Assembly (NCBI GenBank): GCA_000824785.1
Contig: CCNB01000006.1
Span: 211,642 to 275,641, forward strand
Length of the DNA stretch: 64,000 nt
Direction of reading: 5' to 3'
Source: Mesorhizobium plurifarium
Lineage (GTDB): Bacteria > Pseudomonadota > Alphaproteobacteria > Rhizobiales > Rhizobiaceae
Positions 57,142-64,000 of this stretch are shown here, piece by piece. The first letter of the stretch is position 1; the number at the start of each line of letters is the position of its first letter. Position numbers and translations under genes: made by a program. Under the pieces are notes generated by a model. The model saw nothing but the letters and a program-made list of their open reading frames with translations, ran no database searches and was not told the origin of the DNA.

Positions 57142-57663
57142 CTATTTCTGCCGTACACCGAAGCTCTGGAAGCCCTGCCTCATCAAAGGCTTCTTCGACG
57201 ACAGCACGCCGGAGTTGACGCCAGTCCAGCCGATCTCGCCCGACAGCTTGCCGTATTCGATTTTCGGGCAACGATTCATCACCACCTTGATGCCGGCCGC
57301 CTCGGCGCGGGCAGCAGCCTCGTCATGGCGCACCCCAAGCTGCATCCAGACGACCTTGGGCAGCGGATCGAGCTTCAGCACCTGGTCGATGATGCCGGGC
57401 ACCGCCGCGGACCCGCGAAAAATGTCGACCATATCGACCGGGTGCGGCAGATCGGCGAGGCTCGCATAGACCGTCTGTCCGAGGATCTGCTTGCCGGCAT
57501 GACCGGGATTGATCGGCAGCACCGAAAAGCCCTTGGCCAAAAGGTATTTCAGCACGAAATAGCTCGGCCGCACGTCGTTGGGCGAAGCACCGACCATGGC
57601 GATCGTCCTCACCGAGTTCAAAATGCCGGCGATATAGGCGTTGTCGTAGCTATCGTGATTCAT
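57142..57663 (-). CDS. CoA-binding-domain protein
   Basis: A 173-residue protein with a CoA_binding Rossmann domain (VGASPNDVRPSYFVLKYLLAKGFSVLPINPG, VDMVDIFRGSAAVPGIIDQV, VWMQLGVRHDEAAARAEAAGIKVVMNRCPKIEYG). The family is of unclear role. It overlaps the GNAT gene by ATGA and precedes metY by 159 bp. Confidence 0.9.
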   Translation of the reverse strand: MNHDSYDNAYIAGILNSVRTIAMVGASPNDVRPSYFVLKYLLAKGFSVLPINPGHAGKQILGQTVYASLADLPHPVDMVDIFRGSAAVPGIIDQVLKLDPLPKVVWMQLGVRHDEAAARAEAAGIKVVMNRCPKIEYGKLSGEIGWTGVNSGVLSSKKPLMRQGFQSFGVRQK

Positions 57664-58424
57664 GCTGCGATGGTCTTCCTGCGGTAATGGTAGCGATAGA
57701 GCTCGCGGTTGAAGCCGAGCGAAGCGTAAAGCGCGCGGGCGGGCGCGTTGTCGGCGACCACCTGCAGGCAGCCGGCCTTCGCCCCCGCTCGCCTGGCCCA
57801 ACCGATCAGACCGCCGACCGTCCTGCGGCCGAGCCCTTGCTGCCGGAATCCGGCGTCGGTTTCAACCGCCTCGACGACAAGCAGCCCGTTGCGGATGACG
57901 CCGAAGGCAAAGGCCGCGATTTGGCCATCACGCTCGCACGACACGAATGCCCTGTCGCCCACGATCAAGCTCGTCATATGGCGAAAGATGCGGCGCTCCG
58001 CATCGTCGTAGCCGCCAGTACGGAAGCGCGCCTCGAACCAGGTCTCGGTCGGCGCTGCCGAGACCGTGATGTCGTTTCCCTCCAGCGCGTCGATCTCGGC
58101 ATGGAGGTGTATCGTACTGCCTTCCCGGCTGTAATCCCGACGGTCGAGTTCGAGTTCCAGTTCGGGCGCGATGTCGGGAACGCGAAACAGCGGGGCCTGG
58201 CCATGACTAGCGTAGAACGCCTCGGCGGCGTCGATCACTCGCTCAGGCGCGCCGCGCCGGCCACGCAAGGGATTGGCGGAATTCGGCCGCCTTATCCGCC
58301 CACCTGAGCGGCGAAACATCCATCCCAGAGCCACGGTCTCAAGCGCGGCAGGCCAAGCCTCGCGACAGGCTTCTTCCACTTCCCAACTGAGATCTTCCCG
58401 GTTCACGCGCCCACCGCTACTCAT
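57660..58424 (-). CDS. GNAT-family acetyltransferase with N-terminal extension
   Basis: A 254-residue protein whose C-terminal half is a GNAT domain (VVEAVETDAGFRQQGLGRRTVGGLI, VADNAPARALYASLGFNRELYRYHYR). The N-terminal half (about 1-120) is separate and may be a degenerate second GNAT domain. It overlaps the ATPase gene by 8 bp upstream and the CoA-binding gene by 4 bp downstream, so all three are translationally coupled. Substrate unknown. Confidence 0.88.
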   Translation of the reverse strand: MSSGGRVNREDLSWEVEEACREAWPAALETVALGWMFRRSGGRIRRPNSANPLRGRRGAPERVIDAAEAFYASHGQAPLFRVPDIAPELELELDRRDYSREGSTIHLHAEIDALEGNDITVSAAPTETWFEARFRTGGYDDAERRIFRHMTSLIVGDRAFVSCERDGQIAAFAFGVIRNGLLVVEAVETDAGFRQQGLGRRTVGGLIGWARRAGAKAGCLQVVADNAPARALYASLGFNRELYRYHYRRKTIAA

Positions 58425-59199
58425 CGTCGTCCCGCAGCGCCTCCTCCATAAACATCTGTGGGTCGCTGCAGAAGTCGCGCATCATGCGAAAATGATCGGT
58501 GTCCTGAAAATCGATCGGGTCGAGGCCGGAGCGGCTGATGCGGAAGAGCCGCGCATTCGGGCAAGCCATCAGCAGCGGCGAATGCGTCGCCATGATGACC
58601 TGCGCGGTGCCGGATTGCTCCATGCGCTGAAGCAATTTGAGCAATTCGATTTGACGCGTCAGCGACAGCGCGCTTTCGGGCTCGTCGAGAATGTAGATGC
58701 CTTGCCTGCGGCAACGTTCCTCGAAAAATCGGATGAAGCCTTCGCCATGCGACCAGGACAGGAAGTCGGGTGGCGGCGGCTTGAACGGATCTTCGAGCGC
58801 AACCTTATCGAGGTAGCGCGCGACCGAGTAGAACGATTCAGCGCGGAAGAACCAGCCTGCGGTGACTTTCGGCAACCAATGGCCGCGCAGCGTGTCTGCA
58901 AGCGCCGCCCCGCTTTTGTCGATGGCGACGGAATGATCTACCGGACGATAACCCTTGCCGCCGCCCGCCTCGTCATAGCCTGCCAATGCTCCGATCGCTT
59001 CCAGCAGCGTCGATTTACCGGTGCCGTTCTCGCCGACGATGATGGTGATGGCCGAGGCGAATTCGAACTCGAATTCACGGTCGCGGAAGATCGGCAGGCT
59101 CCAAGGATATTGGTCCCAGTCGGCAACGCGCGACGGCTCAAGCAGGATGCGCTTGAGATAGGGCGCTTTCAACCGTGTCAGTTGCTTGCGGGCAGCCAC
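58417..59199 (-). CDS. AAA/ABC-type ATPase of unknown role
   Basis: A 260-residue ATPase: Walker A GENGTGKS at 56-63, ABC-like signature SHGE at 150-153, Walker B and D-loop YILDEPESALS at 169-179, H-loop in MATHSP. It resembles stand-alone SMC/RecF-type or ABC-like AAA_21 ATPases used in defence or repair, but no nuclease or partner domain is attached. Start is a GTG at 59199 behind AAGG. It is first of the three coupled genes ending in the CoA-binding gene. Confidence 0.85.
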   Translation of the reverse strand: MAARKQLTRLKAPYLKRILLEPSRVADWDQYPWSLPIFRDREFEFEFASAITIIVGENGTGKSTLLEAIGALAGYDEAGGGKGYRPVDHSVAIDKSGAALADTLRGHWLPKVTAGWFFRAESFYSVARYLDKVALEDPFKPPPPDFLSWSHGEGFIRFFEERCRRQGIYILDEPESALSLTRQIELLKLLQRMEQSGTAQVIMATHSPLLMACPNARLFRISRSGLDPIDFQDTDHFRMMRDFCSDPQMFMEEALRDDDE

Positions 59200-59240
59200 G
59201 TCGAACCTTCAGCGATAGAAATGCGCGGCATCCGGAAAAA

Positions 59241-60062
59241 TTATTCGTCGGTCCATTCCGGCTTGCGCTTGCCGATGAAGGCGCCGATGCCCTCCTCGGC
59301 GTCGCGCGCCAGCATGTTCTCGACCATCACGCGGCCGGTATAGGCATAGGCGTCGGCCAGCCCCATTTCGGCCTGGGCGTAGAAGGCTTCCTTGCCGGTC
59401 TTGACCACCAAAGATGATTTCGAAGCAATGGTTTGCGCGTATTTGCTGACGACCTGATTGAGATATTCGCGCGGCACGATACGGTTGACCAGACCGAATT
59501 CCTTGGCGGTCGCGGCGTCGATCGTCTCGCCGGTGAGCAGCATCTCCATCGCCTGCTTGCGCGAGACGTTGCGCGAAAGCGCCACCATCGGCGTCGAGCA
59601 GAACAGGCCGATGTTCACGCCAGGGGTGCAGAAGCTGGCCTCATGCGAAGCGATGGCGAGGTCGCAGCTGGCGACCAGTTGGAGACCGGCGGCAGTCGCC
59701 AGGCCGTCGACCTCGGCGATCACCGGCTTCGGGTGGCGCACGATGGTCTGCATGAGCCCGGCGCAAGCGGCGAATGTCTCCTCGAAGAAAGCCTTGCCGC
59801 GATCCGGATCGGTCCGGTGCGCCGTCATTTCCTTGAGGTCGTGACCTGCGCAGAACACTTTTCCCGACGCCGCCAGGATGATGATGCGCACGGATTTGTC
59901 GGCCTTCACGCGATCGAACTCGGCCTGCAGCGCCGCCATCGTCGCCAGCGACAGCGCATTGGCCGGCGGGCTGGCAAGCGTTAGGCGCAGGATGCCCTTG
60001 TCCTGGCTGACAAGAACAGGGCCGTCGGCGACGGCGGGCTTGATGGCGACGACTTCTGCCAT
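59241..60062 (-). CDS. Enoyl-CoA hydratase/isomerase
   Basis: A 273-residue crotonase-fold protein: AGHDLKEM and DGLATAAGLQLVASCDLAIAS with the oxyanion region, CTPGVNIGLFCST, and a C-terminal helical end. The acyl-CoA substrate is not defined; the neighbouring thioesterase (divergent) would fit fatty-acid or aromatic degradation. ATG 60062 follows AAAGG. Confidence 0.9.
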   Translation of the reverse strand: MAEVVAIKPAVADGPVLVSQDKGILRLTLASPPANALSLATMAALQAEFDRVKADKSVRIIILAASGKVFCAGHDLKEMTAHRTDPDRGKAFFEETFAACAGLMQTIVRHPKPVIAEVDGLATAAGLQLVASCDLAIASHEASFCTPGVNIGLFCSTPMVALSRNVSRKQAMEMLLTGETIDAATAKEFGLVNRIVPREYLNQVVSKYAQTIASKSSLVVKTGKEAFYAQAEMGLADAYAYTGRVMVENMLARDAEEGIGAFIGKRKPEWTDE

Positions 60063-60213
60063 GTCCAACCTTTCGGGTCAGCGCGCGCGGCGCATGGAGC
60101 AACAGAACTAGCACGCTGCCGGTTGAAGAACAGCCGCGAGACGTGTTTTCTCCGTCGCACCGTTTGGTCCAGGCATACCGCCCGGAGCCTGCCATTCATA
60201 TAGGACGTTGCCC

Positions 60214-60678
60214 ATGCCCGCCCAAAGCGATCTGAAGCCAATGCTCAACGCGGCCGAAGTCAACGCGCTGATGGCGAGCGTCTATCCGCAGCTCAACGAC
60301 AACTTCACCTCCTACGAGGCGATTGAGGTGTTTCCCGGAGGCTGCACGGTGCGCCTCAACGCTGATGAGAGGCATCTGCGTCCCGGCGGAACGGTATCCG
60401 GCCCGTCGCTGTTCACGCTGGCCGACATCGGTGGTTATGTCTGCGTGCTCAGCCATGCCGGACCGGACGCGCTTTCGGTGACGGTCAACCTCGACATCAA
60501 CTTCATGCGCAAGGCCGAGGCCGGTCCGATCGACGGCCATTGCCGGATCCTGAAGCTCGGCAAGAGCCTGATGGTGTTCGACATCGACATCGTGGCAGGG
60601 CCCGATGGGCACACTGTGGCGCATGCCACGGGGACCTACTCGATCCCAAGGAAGCGCGATAGTGATGCGGTAAAATAA
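60214..60678 (+). CDS. PaaI-type hotdog thioesterase
   Basis: A 154-residue acyl-CoA thioesterase-like protein: LRPGGTVSGPSLFTLADIGGYV (helix with active-site Asp) and VTVNLDINFMRKAEAG. The substrate is unknown. AGGA precedes ATG 60214. It is divergent from the hydratase gene with a 151-bp gap. Confidence 0.9.
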   Translation: MPAQSDLKPMLNAAEVNALMASVYPQLNDNFTSYEAIEVFPGGCTVRLNADERHLRPGGTVSGPSLFTLADIGGYVCVLSHAGPDALSVTVNLDINFMRKAEAGPIDGHCRILKLGKSLMVFDIDIVAGPDGHTVAHATGTYSIPRKRDSDAVK

Positions 60679-60740
60679 TACCACGCCATCAGCGCATTGT
60701 TTTTGCTATATTTATTCGCCGGAACGCATTTTCCGTTGCC

Positions 60741-60769
60741 TTGACGCGTCAGGCACCCTCGCCTATAAG
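60741..60769 (+). promoter_or_regulatory. rplM-rpsI promoter
   Basis: TTGACG, 17-nt spacer and TATAAG; strong sigma-70-like match 138 bp before rplM. Confidence 0.75.
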
Positions 60770-60906
60770 CCGACCCGAAGCAGCGGCCCGCAATGGCCGC
60801 CGTTTTGTTATTGGCGGGTGGCTCCGGCTTTCCCGTCAATCCAAGCAACAAGAAACGCCTTCTCTTGTCCCTCCTGGATAGGAAAGGTCAACCTGAGAGC
60901 AAAACC

Positions 60907-61371
60907 ATGGCTACCTTTTCGCAGAAGCCTGCGGATGTGGTGAAGAAGTGGGTGCTGATCGACGCCGAGGGTCTCGTCGTCGGTCGTCTGGCCACCGTCA
61001 TCGCCAACCATCTGCGCGGCAAGCACAAGCCCACCTTCACCCCGCATGTCGATGATGGCGACAACGTCATCGTCATCAATGCCGACAAGGTGGTGTTCAC
61101 CGGCAAGAAGTACACCGACAAGGTCTATTACTGGCACACCGGCCATCCCGGCGGCATCAAGGAGCGCACCGCGCGCCAGCTGCTCGAGGGCCGCTTCCCC
61201 GAGCGCGTCGTCGAGAAGGCCGTCGAGCGCATGATCCCGCGCGGCCCGCTTGGCCGCCGCCAGATGAAGAACCTCCGCGTCTACGCCGGCGCCGAGCATC
61301 CGCACACCGCCCAGCAGCCCGTCACGCTCGACGTGGCCAAGCTGAACTCCAAGAACAAGAGGGCTTCGTAA
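60907..61371 (+). CDS. rplM: 50S ribosomal protein L13
   Basis: A 154-residue primary rRNA-binding protein: [59 protein letters not shown]. Slightly longer start than most ([15 protein letters not shown]), as is usual in alphaproteobacteria. Overlaps rpsI by 1 bp (TAATG). A good promoter is at 60741. Confidence 0.97.
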   Translation: MATFSQKPADVVKKWVLIDAEGLVVGRLATVIANHLRGKHKPTFTPHVDDGDNVIVINADKVVFTGKKYTDKVYYWHTGHPGGIKERTARQLLEGRFPERVVEKAVERMIPRGPLGRRQMKNLRVYAGAEHPHTAQQPVTLDVAKLNSKNKRAS

Positions 61372-61841
61372 TGGCTGAGCTTTCCTCGCTCGCAGAACTC
61401 GGCACCGTCGCCGCGCAGCCGGCCGCGCCCGTGCATGTCCAGAAGCTCGACAAGTCGGGCCGCGCCTATGCCACCGGCAAGCGCAAGAACGCCATCGCGC
61501 GCGTCTGGGTGAAGCCGGGTTCCGGCAAGATCACTGTCAACGACAAGGAATTCGCGAGCTATTTCGCGCGTCCGGTGCTGCAGATGATCCTCAACCAGCC
61601 GATCGTCGCGGCCAACCGCGCCGGCCAGTACGACATCGTCGCCACCGTCATCGGCGGCGGCCTCTCGGGTCAGGCGGGTGCCGTGCGTCACGGCATCTCC
61701 AAGGCGCTGACCTACTACGAGCCAGGCCTGCGCTCGGTGCTCAAGAAGGGCGGCTTCCTGACCCGCGACAGCCGCGTGGTCGAGCGCAAGAAGTACGGCA
61801 AGGCGAAGGCCCGCCGCTCTTTCCAGTTCTCCAAGCGCTAA
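61371..61841 (+). CDS. rpsI: 30S ribosomal protein S9
   Basis: A 156-residue protein with an alphaproteobacterial N-terminal extension, then [17 protein letters not shown] and RQ-type loops, and the C-terminal tail [14 protein letters not shown] whose basic end reaches the P-site tRNA. Its 3' end is repeated downstream in 33-bp units that start in codons for the last residues. Translation is coupled to rplM. Confidence 0.97.
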   Translation: MAELSSLAELGTVAAQPAAPVHVQKLDKSGRAYATGKRKNAIARVWVKPGSGKITVNDKEFASYFARPVLQMILNQPIVAANRAGQYDIVATVIGGGLSGQAGAVRHGISKALTYYEPGLRSVLKKGGFLTRDSRVVERKKYGKAKARRSFQFSKR

Positions 61842-61910
61842 GAAGCGCTTGGGGCCAAGTTCTCCAAGCGCTAATAGGCGCTTGGAGCCAAGTTCTCGAA
61901 GCGCTAAGCA
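61825..61910 (+). repeat. 33-bp tandem repeat of the rpsI 3' end
   Basis: Two full 33-bp units and a 20-bp partial unit: 61825-61857, 61858-61890 and 61891-61910, each beginning AGTTCTC(C/G)AAGCGCTAA and differing at a few bases. The first unit contains the last codons and stop of rpsI. Confidence 0.88.
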
Positions 61911-61930
61911 TTGCGGGTTCCAAGCTTTCG

Positions 61931-61956
61931 AAAGGCCGCCTCCGGGCGGCCTTTTT
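61931..61956 (+). terminator. rplM-rpsI terminator
   Basis: Stem AAAGGCCGCC / GGGCGGCCTTT followed by TTTTTGTTT. Strong. Confidence 0.9.
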
Positions 61957-61963
61957 GTTTCCC

Positions 61964-62872
61964 TTACCAGTGCCCAGCCGGCGATTTGATGTAGTCGATG
62001 AAGGCGCGCAGCGGCGCCGGCACCAAGCGGCGCCCGGGATAGTAGAGAAACGGCCCCGAGAAGCTTTGCCACCACGGCTCCAGCACAGGTTCCAGCACGC
62101 CGCTCTCGAAATGCGGGCGCACCCAGTCTTCGAACAGCCAGAGAATGCCCACGCCGGCGATCGCCGCATCGACGGCAAGATCGACGCCTCCACCGATGCT
62201 GACGACCAATGGTCCCGTGGTATCGACCCGCACCACCTCGCCATCCCGCTCGAACTCCCAGGGCGTCATGACCCCGCTCGGGAAGCGGCCGCGCACGCAG
62301 GCATGACCAAGCAGGTCACGGGGATGCTGCGGCCGACCGTGCCGGTCAAGGTACGACGGCGCGGCGGAGGTGGTGAAGCGCTGCGTGCGCGGTCCGATCG
62401 GCACGGCGATCATGTCCTGCTCCAGTCGCTCGTCGTAACGGATGCCGGCATCGCAGCCGGCCACCAGCAGATCGATAAAATTCTCCTCGGCGATCACCTC
62501 CAGGCGAATGGCGGGATAGGCCGCCAGAAATCCCGGAACGATTCTTGGCAGCACCAGCCGCGACGCGCTTATCGGCACGTTGAGCCGCAAGGTTCCGGCT
62601 GGCCGATCGCGAAAGCCGTTCACCACATCGAGCGCCGCCTCTACCTCGCCCAGCGCAGGGCCGAGCCGCGCCAGCAGGCCGGCGCCAGCCTCGGTCAAAG
62701 CGACGCTGCGCGTGGTGCGGTTGAAGAGCCTGACACCGAGCTGGGTTTCCAGTCGGCGGATGGCTTCACTGAGCGCTGACGCGCTGCCCGCCGTGGCGCG
62801 GGCGCCCTCGCGAAAGCCGCCGGCGCGCGCCACGGCCATGAACGCCTTGAGATCGTTGAGATCTGTCGCCAT
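61964..62872 (-). CDS. LysR-family transcriptional regulator
   Basis: A 302-residue LTTR: N-terminal winged helix (DLKAFMAVARAGGFREGARA, SALSEAIRRLETQLGVRLFNRTTRSVALTEAG), then an effector domain. Divergent from the aldo/keto reductase gene across 95 bp, so it likely regulates it. ATG 62872 (MATDLND) is a normal start. Confidence 0.92.
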   Translation of the reverse strand: MATDLNDLKAFMAVARAGGFREGARATAGSASALSEAIRRLETQLGVRLFNRTTRSVALTEAGAGLLARLGPALGEVEAALDVVNGFRDRPAGTLRLNVPISASRLVLPRIVPGFLAAYPAIRLEVIAEENFIDLLVAGCDAGIRYDERLEQDMIAVPIGPRTQRFTTSAAPSYLDRHGRPQHPRDLLGHACVRGRFPSGVMTPWEFERDGEVVRVDTTGPLVVSIGGGVDLAVDAAIAGVGILWLFEDWVRPHFESGVLEPVLEPWWQSFSGPFLYYPGRRLVPAPLRAFIDYIKSPAGHW

Positions 62873-62967
62873 TGTTCTTAATTCCGCACAAGTCGTGCTG
62901 GTTATACCTGGTTATCGGCACAGCGGCCATGCCTTATCTCCGTCGCCGACAGCGAAGGAGAAGCACG

Positions 62968-63840
62968 ATGTCCAGCGTAAACAAATCCGGGACTTATAAG
63001 CTCGGCGACCGCTCGGTCCGCCGTCTCGGCTACGGCGCCATGCAGCTAGCCGGCAAAGGCGTGTTCGGGCCGCCGAAAGACCATGACGCGGCGATTGCCG
63101 TGCTGCGCGAGGCGATGGCGCAAGGCGTGAACCATATCGACACCAGCGACTATTATGGGCCTTACGTCACCAACAAGCTGATCCGCGAGGCGCTATCGCC
63201 CTACCCTGACGACCTTACCATCGTCACCAAGATCGGCGCCCGTCGTGGCGAAGACGCCTCCTGGCTGCCGGCCTTCACAGCCGATGAGCTCGAACAGGCC
63301 GTGCACGACAATCTTCGCAACCTTGGCCTCGAGGTGATGGATGTCGTCAATCTGCGCATCATGTTCGGGGTGCATGGCCCGGCGGAGGGCTCCATCGAGG
63401 CGCAAGTCACCAAGCTCGCCGAGCTTCAGCGCAAGGGCCTGGTGCGCCATATCGGCTTGAGCAACGTCACCCGCGCGCAGATCGCGGAAGGCCGCAAGAT
63501 CTGCGAGATCGTCTGCGTGCAGAACCAGTACAATCTGGCACATCGGGACGACGACGCCCTCATAGACGAACTGGCGCGCGACGGCATCGCCTATGTGCCG
63601 TTCTTCCCGCTCGGTGGATTCAGCCCGTTGCAGTCCTCGACTCTCTCGGGGGTCGCGGAACGGCTTGGCGCGACGCCGATGCAGGTGGCGCTGGCGTGGC
63701 TGCTTCAACGTTCACCGAACATCCTCTTGATCCCGGGCACGTCGTCGGTCGGGCATCTGCGGGAGAATCTGGCGGCGGCGGAGCTGAAGTTGTCGGCGGA
63801 GGTGTTGAACGAACTGGATGGGGTGGCGAAAGCGGCGTAG
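62968..63840 (+). CDS. Aldo/keto reductase
   Basis: A 290-residue AKR: GYGAMQLAGKGVFGPP, GVNHIDTSDYYGP with catalytic Asp/Tyr, VTKIGAR with catalytic Lys, HIGLSNVTRAQIAEG, and the NADPH-binding IPGTSSVGHLREN end. Substrate unknown. GAAGGAG precedes ATG 62968. Divergent from the LysR gene, an arrangement usual for a local regulator. Confidence 0.92.
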   Translation: MSSVNKSGTYKLGDRSVRRLGYGAMQLAGKGVFGPPKDHDAAIAVLREAMAQGVNHIDTSDYYGPYVTNKLIREALSPYPDDLTIVTKIGARRGEDASWLPAFTADELEQAVHDNLRNLGLEVMDVVNLRIMFGVHGPAEGSIEAQVTKLAELQRKGLVRHIGLSNVTRAQIAEGRKICEIVCVQNQYNLAHRDDDALIDELARDGIAYVPFFPLGGFSPLQSSTLSGVAERLGATPMQVALAWLLQRSPNILLIPGTSSVGHLRENLAAAELKLSAEVLNELDGVAKAA

Positions 63841-63874
63841 GTCGGCGCAGCACCCCGCCCGCGCCTGCGGCGCG

Positions 63875-64000
63875 ACCTCCCCATCGAGGGGAGGTAGGGC
63901 GCCGCGCTTAATGCTCGACCGCCGATTTAGCATTCAGGATGCCGCAGGCATGCAACGACGCAGGTTGGCACGACGCTCTACCTCCCCTCGATGGGGAGGT
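63875..64000. repeat. Inverted repeat at the right window edge
   Basis: Arms 63875-63901 and 63974-64000, 27 bp each, one mismatch; each arm contains the palindrome CCTCCCC ATCGA GGGGAGG-type. It is the same general class as the element at 7409, but a different sequence. It may continue past the window. Confidence 0.8.

Overview
The window is a GC-rich chromosomal segment of a Mesorhizobium-like alphaproteobacterium (Hyphomicrobiales/Rhizobiales). This rests on the gene content and order: accB-accC-aat next to DUF2155 and NDUFA12-type genes, prfB-mrcA-amiC facing rne, rplM-rpsI, BA14K and DUF892/Mn-catalase genes, and several classes of hairpin repeat typical of rhizobial intergenic DNA. The species call is inference; no marker for exact placement was checked. 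Almost everything is ordinary core genome. No transposase, integrase, prophage gene or CRISPR array was seen.

Layout. 1-6350: a truncated COG3904-type exported protein, an EF-Tu gene, a DMT permease, a sulfotransferase, two small envelope genes, tRNA-Gly and tRNA-Tyr, and rlmB. 6467-11179: a glyoxylate-to-glycerate operon (gcl, hyi, glxR) divergent from an IclR regulator, with palindromes in the shared AT-rich promoter region. 11176-13332: small envelope and secreted genes, including a BA14K protein and a histidine-rich paralogue of its leader. 13408-17092: tRNA-Thr followed by an accessory-looking stress patch (DUF892, Mn catalase, DUF3606, a small conserved protein, beta-carbonic anhydrase) flanked by two gene remnants, with sigma-EcfG-like promoters. 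17520-23378: nadK, a DEAD-box helicase, exported and lipoprotein genes, and two GFA-family genes. 23394-32225: prfB with a programmed +1 frameshift, mrcA, amiC and rne. 32328-39944: glsA, an aminotransferase, an M48 protease, a DsbA-like protein, and aroQ-accB-accC-aat.

39948-47020: an NTF2-like protein, DUF2155, an NDUFA12-family protein, panBC, AIM24, GNAT-gatB, and yjhX behind a structured leader. 47073-53702: a CBS protein, a rhomboid protease, a PAS_5-PilZ-BTLCP run that may belong to cyclic-di-GMP surface control, an ankyrin protein, gamma-carbonic anhydrase and conserved membrane proteins. 53848-60678: a P450, a cupin-metY-CoA-binding-GNAT-ATPase gene string, an enoyl-CoA hydratase and a thioesterase. 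60907-63840: rplM-rpsI, a LysR regulator and an aldo/keto reductase.

The most unusual signals are non-coding or structural: a two-hairpin repeat whose right end supplies the stop codon of three genes, a 33-bp tandem duplication of the 3' end of rpsI, a three-stem-loop leader before yjhX, a strong orphan terminator near 48.6 kb that implies an unannotated minus-strand RNA, and a histidine-rich exported mini-protein. No clearly new multi-gene system could be demonstrated. The best candidates for follow-up are the repeat at stop codons, the two RNA candidates and the His-rich protein.
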